A stretch of 64,000 nt of DNA from Janibacter terrae NBRC 107853. Lineage in GTDB: Bacteria > Actinomycetota > Actinomycetes > Actinomycetales > Dermatophilaceae. Below, piece by piece: positions 32,499 to 41,431 of the stretch. The notes beneath the pieces are model-generated. The model had not been told where the DNA came from, made no database searches, and saw nothing but the letters and a program-made list of their open reading frames with translations. Made by a program: the position numbers and the translations under genes. The stretch covers positions 1 to 64,000 of the forward strand of contig NZ_BCUV01000002.1 of the NCBI RefSeq assembly GCF_001591405.1, written 5' to 3'. Numbering within the stretch: position 1 is the stretch's first letter; each line of letters opens with the position of its first letter.

Positions 32499-33697
32499 GA
32501 GGCCGCCTCCTCCGCGGTCGCCTTGATGTGGTCGGTGACCGCCGCGAAGGTCACGACGCCGAGGAACTCGTCGCGGCGACCGGTGACGAGGACGCCACCG
32601 TGCGAGCTGGCGAGCATCGAGTCGAGCGCGTCGTTGATCGTGGCGCGACGGTCGACCACCGAGATGTCCTGGTCGGTGAGCTCAGGCAGACGGGCCATGC
32701 GCGAGGCCTCGCCGAGGCTGTACCAGCCGACGGGGCGACGCCGGCCGTCGAGGACGATGACGTCCCGCTGGCCGGCGGCGCGGGCGGCCTCGGCGGCGGC
32801 CCTCCCTTCGTCCCCGACGCGGGCGACGACGGGGGACTGCAGCTCGAGCTCGTCGACGCGGGAGAGGCTCAGCTGCTTGAGCGAGGAGCCGGCGCCGACG
32901 AAGTCCTCGACGAACTCGTCCGCGGGGTTGGCCAGGATGTTGGTCGGGGTGTCGTACTGCGCGATGTGGGCGCCCTCGCGCAGCAGGAGGATGCGGTCGC
33001 CGAGCTTGACCGCCTCGTCGATGTCGTGGGTGACGCAGACGATCGTCTTCTGCAGCTCCTCCTGGATGCTCATCAGCTCGTCCTGCAGCCGCTGGCGGGT
33101 GATCGGGTCGACCGCGCCGAAGGGCTCGTCCATGAGCAGCACGGGCGGGTCCGCCGCGAGGCCGCGGGCGACGCCGACGCGCTGCTGCTGGCCGCCCGAG
33201 AGCTCCTTCGGGTAGCGGTTGCGGTAGCGGGCGGGGTCGAGACCGACGAGCTCGAGCAGGTCGTCGACCCGCTCGGTGATCCGCTGCTTGTCCCACGTGA
33301 GCAGGCGGGGGACGAGCGCGATGTTGTCGCCGACGCTCATGTGGGGGAAGAGCGAGCCGCCCTGGATGACGTATCCGATGGTGCGGCGCAGCTCCGTCGC
33401 GTTCCTGGAGCGGATGTCCACGCCGTCGATGGTGATCGTGCCGGAGGTCGGCTCGTGGAGCCGATTGATCATCTTCAGCGTCGTCGTCTTGCCGCAGCCC
33501 GAGGGGCCGATGAACATCGTGATCTGGCCCGCGGGGACGGTGAGGGAGAGGTGGTCGACCGCGGGCGTCCGCTGCCCCGGGTAGGTCTTGACCACGCTGT
33601 CGAAGACGATCTCGGCGCCGCTCACCTCGCGGGTCGGGACCTCGGGGCGAGGGGCGTCGTCGTGGTGCTCGGCAGGCTGGTCGTCGGTGGTGGACAT
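32495..33697 (-). CDS. Glycine betaine/choline ABC transporter ATP-binding protein with CBS domains
   Basis: The 400-residue ATPase has Walker A GPSGCGKTTT, signature LSGGQQQRVGVAR, Walker B LLMDEPFGAVDP and H-loop VTHD. The C-terminal 120 residues form a CBS-domain pair (GWYSLGEASRM, GVLVTGRRDEFLGVVT). Such CBS pairs sense ionic strength in osmoregulated OpuA-type transporters, so this importer is probably osmotically gated. ATG 33697 overlaps the upstream permease stop by one base. Confidence 0.94.
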   Translation of the reverse strand: MSTTDDQPAEHHDDAPRPEVPTREVSGAEIVFDSVVKTYPGQRTPAVDHLSLTVPAGQITMFIGPSGCGKTTTLKMINRLHEPTSGTITIDGVDIRSRNATELRRTIGYVIQGGSLFPHMSVGDNIALVPRLLTWDKQRITERVDDLLELVGLDPARYRNRYPKELSGGQQQRVGVARGLAADPPVLLMDEPFGAVDPITRQRLQDELMSIQEELQKTIVCVTHDIDEAVKLGDRILLLREGAHIAQYDTPTNILANPADEFVEDFVGAGSSLKQLSLSRVDELELQSPVVARVGDEGRAAAEAARAAGQRDVIVLDGRRRPVGWYSLGEASRMARLPELTDQDISVVDRRATINDALDSMLASSHGGVLVTGRRDEFLGVVTFAAVTDHIKATAEEAAS

Positions 33698-34338
33698 CAG
33701 GCGCGGATCCCCTTCGAGGTGGTGAGTCGGCTGACGAGCAGCAGGGCGGCGTCGAGCAGGAGGGCGAGGACGACGACGCCGAGCGTGCCGACGAGGGCGT
33801 AGTTGAGCGCGTTGGCGCCGCCGATCTGGGCGAGCCCGGTGAAGATGTACGGGCCGAGGCCCGGGCCGAGCGCGTACGCGGCGATCGCGGCGACGCCCAT
33901 CGACATCTGAGCGGACACCCGCAGCCCGGCCATGATCACGGGCCACGCCAGCGGGAGCTGCACGCGCACGAAGCGGGACGTGGAGCCCATGCCCATCCCC
34001 TTCGCCGACTCCAGCAGCGTCGGGCTGACGCCGGAGAGACCGACGACGGCGTTGCGCAGGATCGGCAGGGTTGCGTAGAACGTGACGGCGATGACCGAGG
34101 GCAGCGCGCCGATGCCGACGAGCGGCAGGAGCAGGCCGAGCAGCGCGAAGGAGGGGATCGTCAGGCCGATGGCGCTGAGCATGTTGGCGGCCGGCTTGAG
34201 CCTCGGGACGCTGGTGACGAGGACCGCGAGCAGGATCGCGATGACCGTCGCCAGGAGCACCGACTGCACGACCAGCGAGAGGTGCTGGAAGGCGCGGTAG
34301 AGGATGTCCTGCCACTTGTCGGAGACGAACTCGCCCAC
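33697..34338 (-). CDS. Glycine betaine/choline ABC transporter permease (first)
   Basis: The 213-residue permease has about five or six membrane segments and the loop LLESAKGMGMGSTSRFVRVQLPLAWPV. It is the first gene of the four-gene importer operon. GTG 34338 follows AAAGGTGG at suitable spacing. The 162 bases to tmk hold the operon promoter, which I could not pinpoint. Confidence 0.92.
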   Translation of the reverse strand: MGEFVSDKWQDILYRAFQHLSLVVQSVLLATVIAILLAVLVTSVPRLKPAANMLSAIGLTIPSFALLGLLLPLVGIGALPSVIAVTFYATLPILRNAVVGLSGVSPTLLESAKGMGMGSTSRFVRVQLPLAWPVIMAGLRVSAQMSMGVAAIAAYALGPGLGPYIFTGLAQIGGANALNYALVGTLGVVVLALLLDAALLLVSRLTTSKGIRA

Positions 34339-34487
34339 GGCCCACCTTTCGCGCCCCGGCGGTCGGAGCCCTCCCACCCAAGCGTGCTTCGCGCGGCGGT
34401 GCCCGCCCAGAGGGCTTCCGCGACCGATTTGTGACCTTCCGCAGCACGGCCGCGCGCGACCGCGCGAGCGGTGTCCGGGGCGTGCCA

Positions 34488-34493
34488 TAGGGT
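34488..34493 (+). promoter_or_regulatory. -10 box of leaderless tmk
   Basis: TAGGGT on the plus strand, 7 bases before GTG 34501. Confidence 0.6.
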
Positions 34494-34500
34494 CGACCGG

Positions 34501-35118
34501 GTGACGGACAGCGGGTACTTCATCGCCTTCGAGGGCGGCGACGGCGCGGGCAAGTCGACCCAGGTGCGCCGGGTCGCGGAGGCGCTCGAAGCTGCCGGCC
34601 GTGAGGTCGTCGTGACCCGACAGCCGGGCGGCACGACGCTCGGCGCGGCGCTGCGGGACCTCGTGCTCCACGGTGGTGCGCTCACCCCCCGTGCGGAGGC
34701 GCTGGTCTTCGCGGCCGACAAGGCCCAGCACGTCGAGGAGGTCATCCTCCCTTCGCTCGCCCGCGGCGCGGTCGTCGTCACGGACCGCTACGTCGACTCC
34801 TCCGTCGCCTACCAGGGCGCGGGCCGCGCGCTCGGCGCGCAGGAGGTCGCCGACCTCCAGGCCTGGGCGGTCGGCGGCCTCATGCCGCACCTGACCGTCG
34901 TCGTCGACGTCGACCCGGCGACCGGTCGGCAGCGTCGCGGCGGCACGGACGACCGGATGGAGTCGGAGGCCGATGCCTTCCACGTGGCGGTCCGCGAGCA
35001 CTTCCTGGCCATGGCGAAGGGGGAGCCCCACCGGTACCTCGTCGTCGACGGGACCGCGTCCCCGGACGAGATCGCTGAGCGGGTGCACGCCCGGCTCGTG
35101 GACGAGGGAGTGCTGTGA
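34501..35118 (+). CDS. tmk: Thymidylate kinase
   Basis: The 205-residue enzyme phosphorylates dTMP to dTDP. It shows the P-loop FEGGDGAGKST (9-19), the DRYVDSSVAYQG segment and a lid region with RRGGTDDRME. The usual RxPGGT motif reads RQPGGT. GTG 34501 is set by the leaderless box. The stop overlaps the holB start (GTGA), the common actinobacterial tmk-holB pairing. Confidence 0.95.
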   Translation: MTDSGYFIAFEGGDGAGKSTQVRRVAEALEAAGREVVVTRQPGGTTLGAALRDLVLHGGALTPRAEALVFAADKAQHVEEVILPSLARGAVVVTDRYVDSSVAYQGAGRALGAQEVADLQAWAVGGLMPHLTVVVDVDPATGRQRRGGTDDRMESEADAFHVAVREHFLAMAKGEPHRYLVVDGTASPDEIAERVHARLVDEGVL

Positions 35119-36296
35119 GCGCCGGTGCGGCCCTCGGGGGCGCCACGGCGCCGCCGATCTGGCGGGACGTCGTCGGGCAGAGCGAGACGATCGAGACCCT
35201 GACGCGGGCGGTCGCCGACCCGACGTCCATGACGCACGCGTGGCTCTTCACCGGCCCGCCGGGGTCCGGGCGCTCCACGGCGGCACGGGCCTTCGCGGGT
35301 GCGCTGCTGTGCCCGCGCGGCGGCTGCGGCGAGTGCCGGGAGTGCCGGACCGCCCTCGACGGGACGCACGCCGACGTCGACGTGCTCGTCACCGAGGCGC
35401 TGTCGATCGGCGTCGCCGCGACCCGTGACCTCGTCCAGCTCGCCGGACGCTCGCCGAGCGTCGGGCGGTACCGGATCATCCTCATCGAGGACGCCGACCG
35501 GTTGACCGAGCAGTCGGGCAACGCCCTGCTCAAGGCGCTGGAGGAGCCGACGCCGCGCACCGTCTGGTTGCTGTGCGCGCCGAGCCTCGAGGACGTGCTC
35601 ATCACCGTGCGCTCGCGCTCGCGGCACGTCCGGCTGCGCACGCCACCGGTCGCCGAGGTCGCCGCCCTGCTGCAGCGCCGTGACGGCATCGACCCGGGCA
35701 TGGCGACCTACGCCGCGCGCGCCGCGCAGAGCCACATCGGGCTGGCCAAGCGCCTCGCGACCGACGAGGGCGCCCGTATCCGGCGCCGCGACACGATCAC
35801 CCTCGCGTCTCGGATCCGTGGTGTCTCCGACGCCGTCGGCGCGGCTGCCGACCTCCTGCAGATCGCCGAGCAGGAGCGCGACCGCACGCTCGAGTCGCGC
35901 GCTGCTGCCGAGAAGGCGCGTCTGCTGGAGACGCTCGGCGCGGACCCGTCCGCGCGCACGCAGCCCCCGCACATCCGCGCCCAGGTCACCTCGCTGGAGA
36001 AGGAGCAGAAGACCCGCGCCACCCGGTTCACCCGCGACATGATCGACCGCGCGCTCGTCGACCTGCTCTCGATCTACCGTGACGCGCTCGTCCTGCACGC
36101 CGGCTCCCCGGTCGCTCTCGTCAACGAGGACGCCAGGCCCGTGGTCGAGGAGGTCGCGCGCTCGTTCAGCGGCGAGGGACTGCTCGTCGCCATGGAGTCG
36201 ATCGCCACCGCGCGCGAGCGGATCGCCGCCAACGTCGCGCCCCTGCTCGCCCTCGAGGCGATGGCGGTGTCCCTGCAGCTGCCTGCTCGGCGGTAG
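35115..36296 (+). CDS. holB: DNA polymerase III subunit delta prime
   Basis: The 393-residue clamp-loader subunit has a DnaX-like N-terminal AAA+ domain with GPPGSGRST (the P-loop lysine replaced by arginine, consistent with a non-hydrolysing delta prime), a zinc site CPRGGCGECREC and LIEDADRLTEQSGNALLKALEEP. The C-terminal helical domain forms the loader collar. It is coupled to tmk. The GTG start overlaps the tmk stop. Confidence 0.93.
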   Translation: MSAGAALGGATAPPIWRDVVGQSETIETLTRAVADPTSMTHAWLFTGPPGSGRSTAARAFAGALLCPRGGCGECRECRTALDGTHADVDVLVTEALSIGVAATRDLVQLAGRSPSVGRYRIILIEDADRLTEQSGNALLKALEEPTPRTVWLLCAPSLEDVLITVRSRSRHVRLRTPPVAEVAALLQRRDGIDPGMATYAARAAQSHIGLAKRLATDEGARIRRRDTITLASRIRGVSDAVGAAADLLQIAEQERDRTLESRAAAEKARLLETLGADPSARTQPPHIRAQVTSLEKEQKTRATRFTRDMIDRALVDLLSIYRDALVLHAGSPVALVNEDARPVVEEVARSFSGEGLLVAMESIATARERIAANVAPLLALEAMAVSLQLPARR

Positions 36297-36337
36297 GACC
36301 CGCTCGGTGGCCGTCGTGCGCCGTCGCGGGCCACAGG

Positions 36338-36343
36338 TAGCGT
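36338..36343 (+). promoter_or_regulatory. -10 box of leaderless secreted hydrolase gene
   Basis: TAGCGT on the plus strand, 7 bases before ATG 36351. Confidence 0.6.
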
Positions 36344-36350
36344 CTGCGGC

Positions 36351-37880
36351 ATGAGGTCTCGTGCGCGCTCGCTCCGTCTGGTCGCTGCGGTGGCGGCGGT
36401 GGTCCTGCCGGTGGCGGGGTGCTCGCTCCTCGAGCCCGACACCCGTCCGACGGGGCTGACGACAGGGGACCAGGCACCGCCCGCCGGGACGCAGGGGCTG
36501 GAGCGGTTCTACGAGCAGGACCTGCAGTGGGGCGGGTGCGAGCGCGGCGACGGGGAGTGCGCGCAGCTCGAGGTGCCGATGGACTACGAGGACCCGGACG
36601 GCAGGACCCTCAAGATCTCGGTCCTGCGGGTCAAGGCCAAGGACGAGGCCGCCGGCTCGCTCGTCGTCAACCCCGGCGGCCCCGGAGGCTCGGGCGTCGA
36701 CTACGCCGCCGCGGCCGACTTCGTCGTCAGCGAGCGGATCCGCAAGAACTTCGACGTCGTGGGCTTCGACCCCCGTGGGGTCGCGCGCTCCGAGCCGGTC
36801 GACTGCCTCGACGACCGGGGGATGGACGCCTACCTGGCCAAGGACCCGACGCCGGACACCGACGAGGAGCGGGCCGCGGACCGGGCGGAGCAGCAGGAGT
36901 TCGCCGACGGCTGCAAGAGCAGGACCGGCGAGCTGCTCGGGCACGTCTCGACCGCAGATGCTGCCCGGGACATGGACGTCCTGCGTGCCGCGCTCGGTGA
37001 CGGCAAGCTGACCTACCTCGGCAAGTCCTACGGCACCTACCTCGGCGCCACCTACGCAGAGCTCTTCCCCGACCGTGCCGGACGGATGGTCCTCGACGGG
37101 GTCATCCCGCCGGACGCGACCGCGCAGGAGGTCGTCATCGGCCAGGCCAAGGGCTTCGACACCGCGACCCGGGCGTGGGCGCAGGACTGCGTCGACAACG
37201 ACTGCTCGCTCGGCGGCACCGTCGACGAGGTGGTGGCGAGCGTGCAGGACCTGCTGCAGCAGCTCGACGGCCAGCCGCTGCCCGCGTCGGCCGGCATCGA
37301 GCTGACCGAGGGGTGGGCGACCTGGGGCATCGCGCAGGCCCTCTACGACCAGGGCATGTGGTCGCAGCTGACCGACGCGCTGGTGAGCGCGGAGGACGGT
37401 GACGGCGGCCCGCTGAGCGAGCTCGGCCGTACCTACGCGGGCCGCGACTCCGGTGGCGACTACGCCTCCAACCTCCTCGAGGCACTGCCTGCGGTCAACT
37501 GCCTGGACCGTCCGGAGCAGGACGTCGACCAGGACGCCCTCGTGGACGAGGCGGTAGCGGCCGCGCCGATCTGGGGACGTGCGCTGTCCTCGGAGTCCCC
37601 GTGCGCCGAGTGGCCGGTCGAGTCCACCAGCACGCCGCACGAGATCGACGCGAAGGGGGCCGACCCGATCCTCGTCGTCGGCACCACCCGCGACCCGGCG
37701 ACGCCGTACGAGTGGGCCGAGCGCCTGCACGAGCAGCTCGCCGACTCCGCGCTCATCACCCACGAGGGCGACGGGCACACCGCGTACATGCGCCAGAACG
37801 ACTGCGTGGACAAAGCGGTCGACGAGTTCTGGCTCACCGGCGCGACGCCCGACGGCGACGCGCTGACCTGCAAGGAGTGA
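36351..37880 (+). CDS. Secreted alpha/beta-hydrolase lipoprotein, tripeptidyl aminopeptidase-like
   Basis: The 509-residue protein has a lipoprotein signal (VAGC, C24) and an alpha/beta-hydrolase fold of the Streptomyces tripeptidyl aminopeptidase / mycobacterial CaeA type. The oxyanion region is VVNPGGPGGSG, the nucleophile is in GKSYGT (S226), the acid in GTTRDPATPY and the histidine in GDGHTAY. It probably removes N-terminal peptides or esters outside the cell. ATG 36351 is leaderless. It follows holB by 54 bases but has its own promoter. Confidence 0.9.
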   Translation: MRSRARSLRLVAAVAAVVLPVAGCSLLEPDTRPTGLTTGDQAPPAGTQGLERFYEQDLQWGGCERGDGECAQLEVPMDYEDPDGRTLKISVLRVKAKDEAAGSLVVNPGGPGGSGVDYAAAADFVVSERIRKNFDVVGFDPRGVARSEPVDCLDDRGMDAYLAKDPTPDTDEERAADRAEQQEFADGCKSRTGELLGHVSTADAARDMDVLRAALGDGKLTYLGKSYGTYLGATYAELFPDRAGRMVLDGVIPPDATAQEVVIGQAKGFDTATRAWAQDCVDNDCSLGGTVDEVVASVQDLLQQLDGQPLPASAGIELTEGWATWGIAQALYDQGMWSQLTDALVSAEDGDGGPLSELGRTYAGRDSGGDYASNLLEALPAVNCLDRPEQDVDQDALVDEAVAAAPIWGRALSSESPCAEWPVESTSTPHEIDAKGADPILVVGTTRDPATPYEWAERLHEQLADSALITHEGDGHTAYMRQNDCVDKAVDEFWLTGATPDGDALTCKE

Positions 37881-37910
37881 TCCCCACCTGCGGTCGGATC
37901 GTGGGCCAGA

Positions 37911-38579
37911 ATGCGTGAGGTGACCTCACCTCGTCAGCACGCGAAGAACGCCGCGGGCTTCGCGCTGGTGTGGTGCGTGGCCAAGACGGTCCACCGGGTG
38001 AGGTACCGCGCCGGCGGGATCCCTCGCACCGGGCCCGTCATCCTCGTGGCCAACCACCTCACGATGACGGACCCCCTCGCCGTGGCCCGGGCGGCGATCG
38101 GGCACCGGCGCTTCCCCCACTTCCTCGCGATGCAGGAGGTCTTCGGCTGGCCCGGCGTCGGTGCGCTGGCTCGCGCCACCGGGCAGATCCCGGTCGCGCG
38201 GGGTTCGTCCTCGGCGGCGCAGGCCCTCGACAGCGCGTCCGAGCGGCTCGACCAGGGCCAGCTCGTCGCGCTCTACCCCGAGGGGCGGCTGACGACCGAG
38301 CCGGACCGCATGCCCGGGCCCGCGAGGACCGGCGCGGCCCGGCTGGCCCTGCGCCACCCCGACGCGGCCGTCATCCCGGTGGGGACGTGGGGGCCCCAGC
38401 AGGGCCACCACCACATCTGGCACCGCCACACGGCCTGCCTGTCGGTCGGGCCGCGGCTCGACCTGTCCGCGTGGGCGGGCCGCACGGACGACGCCGCCGC
38501 CCGCGAGGTCACCGACGCCATCATGGGCGCGATCCGCGCCGAGATCGCGCAGGCCCAGCAGATGTGGCGTTCCCGCTAG
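37911..38579 (+). CDS. 1-acyl-sn-glycerol-3-phosphate acyltransferase (PlsC family)
   Basis: The 222-residue acyltransferase has motif I NHLTMTDP and motif III YPEGRLT, with GQIPVARGS between them. It should acylate lysophosphatidic acid or a related lipid at the membrane. Two starts are possible: ATG 37911, or GTG 37920, which lies 7 bases after CAGAAT and would be leaderless. It is followed by the convergent amidase gene with only 3 bases between stops. Confidence 0.9.
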   Translation: MREVTSPRQHAKNAAGFALVWCVAKTVHRVRYRAGGIPRTGPVILVANHLTMTDPLAVARAAIGHRRFPHFLAMQEVFGWPGVGALARATGQIPVARGSSSAAQALDSASERLDQGQLVALYPEGRLTTEPDRMPGPARTGAARLALRHPDAAVIPVGTWGPQQGHHHIWHRHTACLSVGPRLDLSAWAGRTDDAAAREVTDAIMGAIRAEIAQAQQMWRSR

Positions 38580-38582
38580 GCG

Positions 38583-40010
38583 TCAGGGTGTGACGGTGAC
38601 CGTGTCCCGCCAGCCCGGGACCCAGGTACCGGAGCTGGTGTCCTTGCCGCTCAGGATGACCTCGTACTCACCGGGAGTGGCCCACTCGCCGTCGGCGAGG
38701 CGTCCCTTCCACGTCACCGTGAGGTCGGTGTCGCCGGTGCGGGTGCTGCTGCGGTCGGAGATGACGCCGTGCTCGTCGCTGCGGATGCGCACCCGCCAGG
38801 TGACGTCGCCGCCTGTCTTGACGTTGAGCGCCGAGCCGCCGCTGCCGTAGGTGATCCAGCGTGGGCTCGTGCTCGGCCGGTAGAAGGCGGAGGACTGCCG
38901 CTCCTTGGCGTTGGTCCGGATGCCGGAGAGCTTGGACTGCAGGTACCGGCCGGGGCAGGCGGTCTGCCCGACGTTGCGGTGCCCGAGGACCGTCGGGCGC
39001 CACACGCCACCGATGGTGGCCTTGGCGGTGGGGTCGACGTGGTGGCGACCGAGCTTCCACGCCATGAAGCGCTCGATGCCGGTCACCATCGCGGTCGGCG
39101 CGGCCGTGACGTCGTAGTCCCCCATCGCGGAGATGCCGAACGTCTGCGAGTTGACGCCCCGCGCGTGCGCCCCGATGACGGCCCTGTCGAGGCCGCCCGC
39201 ACGGCCCTCCCACAGGCGGCCCCACTTGTCGACGAGGACGTTGTAGCCGATGTCGTTCCAGCCGCGGCCGTTGACGTGGAAGTCGTAGATCCCGCGCAGG
39301 ATCTGCGGCACGTCGTCCTTGGAGTAGGTGTTGATGCCGGCGGTGTGGTGCACGACGGCACCCCTCACCTCGCCGTAGTCGGGCTCGCCCTTGCGGATGG
39401 ACTCGTCGGCTCCCCACTCGGCCCGGGTGTGGACGGTCGGACGGCGCTGGACGCCGTGCGCCGTGGCGGGCGGGGCGGAGCCGACGTCACCGTCCGCGTC
39501 GGAGGTCCCGGGGTCGACGAGGTCGACCTCGAGGTCGGACGGCCTCGCGCCTGCGGACTCGACCCTCACCTGCACGCCGTCGGACTCGGCCGTGACGAGC
39601 GGCTGGGTGCCGCCGCGCTGGGAGGCGGCCTCGGCGGACCCCGCGTCCGGACCCCCTTCGGCCTCGAGCAGGCTCCACCCGGTCCACCGGCCGGTCGCCG
39701 CGTCGCGGGTGCGGACGAAGGCCTCGACGTCGGTGCGCTCGCCGCTCCACGTCACGCCCGCGACGCGGAAGTCGCGGGTGGCCGTCGGGGCGGTCATGCC
39801 GACGACCTTGTCGTCGGACCTACCGCGCTGGGGGACGGCGGGCGCCGCCTTGAGCGCCGAGCGGTCGATGCCGCCGATCCGGATGGAGTCCCGTTGAGCC
39901 GGAACGGGTTTGGGGGAAGCGCTCGTGTCGACGACCGGCACGATGGTGATCAGGGAGGTCGCCGTGGCGGCGACGGTCAAGCGGGAGAGAGCACGACGAA
40001 GGGAGCTCAC
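38583..40010 (-). CDS. Secreted N-acetylmuramoyl-L-alanine amidase (PGRP/amidase_2)
   Basis: The 475-residue protein has an N-terminal signal peptide (about 1-31), a variable region of about 170 residues, and an amidase_2/PGRP zinc domain (about 190-345) with AVVHHTAG, GYNVLVDKWGRLWEGR and LGHRNVGQTACPG. A C-terminal FlgD-like immunoglobulin domain (WRVRIRSDEHGVISD...WKGRLADGEWATPGEYEV) probably binds the wall. It cleaves the stem peptide from muramic acid. ATG 40010 follows GAGGTCTCCTCGTG with an AGGAGG-like element slightly upstream. Confidence 0.92.
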   Translation of the reverse strand: MSSLRRALSRLTVAATATSLITIVPVVDTSASPKPVPAQRDSIRIGGIDRSALKAAPAVPQRGRSDDKVVGMTAPTATRDFRVAGVTWSGERTDVEAFVRTRDAATGRWTGWSLLEAEGGPDAGSAEAASQRGGTQPLVTAESDGVQVRVESAGARPSDLEVDLVDPGTSDADGDVGSAPPATAHGVQRRPTVHTRAEWGADESIRKGEPDYGEVRGAVVHHTAGINTYSKDDVPQILRGIYDFHVNGRGWNDIGYNVLVDKWGRLWEGRAGGLDRAVIGAHARGVNSQTFGISAMGDYDVTAAPTAMVTGIERFMAWKLGRHHVDPTAKATIGGVWRPTVLGHRNVGQTACPGRYLQSKLSGIRTNAKERQSSAFYRPSTSPRWITYGSGGSALNVKTGGDVTWRVRIRSDEHGVISDRSSTRTGDTDLTVTWKGRLADGEWATPGEYEVILSGKDTSSGTWVPGWRDTVTVTP

Positions 40011-40092
40011 GAGGAGACCTCACAGGGGATTGGGTCCGATGGGCACCGGACACGCTAACCGCCGTGCGGCGAGGCTGCAGTGCGGGGTCGCA

Positions 40093-40554
40093 TCAGCGCA
40101 TGTGGGCCACGAGACCGAGCCACGAGAACCCAAGGTCGATGTCCGGCTCCGCCGCCGGGTCCTCCCAGGGCACCTCGTTCTTCTTCTGCACGTAGTGGTT
40201 GGCGACCGGCGAGCTCGGGGCCGGGGCGGCACCCGAGAGCGCTGCCTGCACCGACTCGACGTACTTGGTGGCAGCCGTCTTGTTGAACTTGCCGTCCATC
40301 AGCGCCTTGCGCGTGCGCGGGTCGGACCCGACCGCGACGCGCAGCAGGCTCTGGTCGCCCTGCCCGCCGACGCCGATGACGAAGATCTTGGGGTTGGACA
40401 TCTTGGACTTCTCGAGGGCGACGAGCCTGTGCCCCTGGGTGTGGACGGCGAGGACCTGCAGGTTCTTGGTGTTCTGCACGACCCCGAGGGCCGCGTCGAA
40501 GACGGCGTCTGCGGGGGAGTGGACGGGCAGGTCGATCTCGTGTGGTGCGCGCAC
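40093..40554 (-). CDS. Conserved-looking hypothetical protein
   Basis: I do not recognise this 153-residue protein. It is soluble, without signal or membrane segments. The first 95 residues look folded (IDLPVHSPADAVFDAALGVV, VIGVGGQGDQSLLRVAVGSDP), then a proline-rich linker and a short C-terminal segment VPWEDP...DIDLGFSWLG. GTG 40554 follows GAAAGG. A TAGCGT box near 40590 could be its promoter. It stands alone between the amidase and the glycosyltransferase operon. Confidence 0.7.
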   Translation of the reverse strand: MRAPHEIDLPVHSPADAVFDAALGVVQNTKNLQVLAVHTQGHRLVALEKSKMSNPKIFVIGVGGQGDQSLLRVAVGSDPRTRKALMDGKFNKTAATKYVESVQAALSGAAPAPSSPVANHYVQKKNEVPWEDPAAEPDIDLGFSWLGLVAHMR

Positions 40555-40627
40555 GGGTGGCCTTTCGTCGGGGCGTCATCGGCGACGCTACCGGTCCCGC
40601 CGGCCGCACGGGTCGGCACGCGCGCCC

Positions 40628-41431
40628 CTAGCCGCGGGCGCGCTGCCACCGGCCGTCGCGCCACTCGACGAGGCCCAGGTCCGCGAACTGGTGCAGCCAG
40701 GTGGTCATCGGCCACTCGCCCCACCGCTCGTGGAAGACCGCGGCGTTGCGCAGGATGGCGTCCAGGTGACGCACGAGCGGGGACTCGACCTCGTGGTGCT
40801 GGTGGTAGGCCCGCGCACCGCCGACCCAGCCGTGGCGTGCGCCGCGCTCGAGCACGAGTCGCCCGAAGTCGGTGTCCTCCCCTCCGTAGCCCGTGTACTC
40901 CTCGCAGAACCCGCCGATGCGTGACCAGGTGTCCTGCGCGAGCGCGAAGGACAAGGACCAGAAGAGCTCGGGACGGGGGTTGGGGAGCCGTTCGCCGGGC
41001 TCGGGTGCCGGACGACCGGGGTGGGGCGCGTCCGCCCCTTCGAGGGCGGTGAGGTCGTACCCGCCCGGGGGAGGCGGAGGCAGGTAGGTCACCGGTCCCG
41101 ACCACACGACGTCCGGCTCGTCGGCCACTGCCGCGGTGTACGCCTCCACGAGGTCCGCTCCCGCGAGGCAGTCGACGTCGAGGAAGACCAGGACCCCGGC
41201 CCCGAGCTCGCGCGCCTCCTGCGCCCCGAGGTTGCGGGCGGCGGCGAGCGGGAGCTCGGGCGAACCGGTGCGCAGGTGGAGCACCCGCGCGCCGGGCACC
41301 TCGAGGTCCGGGTCGTCCATGGCGACGACCACGCGGTGGTCCGGCCGGCGGGTGCCGCGCGCCAGGGTCTGCGCCTGGTTGGCCAGGTGGCGCCGGCGAC
41401 CGTGCACGATGGTGATCGTCGCGACGGTCAT
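40628..41431 (-). CDS. Family 2 glycosyltransferase
   Basis: The 267-residue GT-A enzyme has the metal-binding FLDVDCLAG motif (DxD) and the acceptor-side GGEDTDFGRLVLERG (ED dyad typical of GT2). The N-terminus ATITIVHGRRRHLANQ is the nucleotide-sugar binding start. It is the last gene of a four-gene glycosyltransferase operon; its ATG overlaps the preceding stop (ATGA). Sugar donor and acceptor are unknown. Confidence 0.9.
   Translation of the reverse strand: MTVATITIVHGRRRHLANQAQTLARGTRRPDHRVVVAMDDPDLEVPGARVLHLRTGSPELPLAAARNLGAQEARELGAGVLVFLDVDCLAGADLVEAYTAAVADEPDVVWSGPVTYLPPPPPGGYDLTALEGADAPHPGRPAPEPGERLPNPRPELFWSLSFALAQDTWSRIGGFCEEYTGYGGEDTDFGRLVLERGARHGWVGGARAYHQHHEVESPLVRHLDAILRNAAVFHERWGEWPMTTWLHQFADLGLVEWRDGRWQRARG

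Noticed and set aside
38581-40100. A c-di-AMP (ydaO-type) riboswitch before the amidase gene
   Set aside because: Less than 100 bases separate the amidase start from the next gene, and no ydaO-type core is visible.
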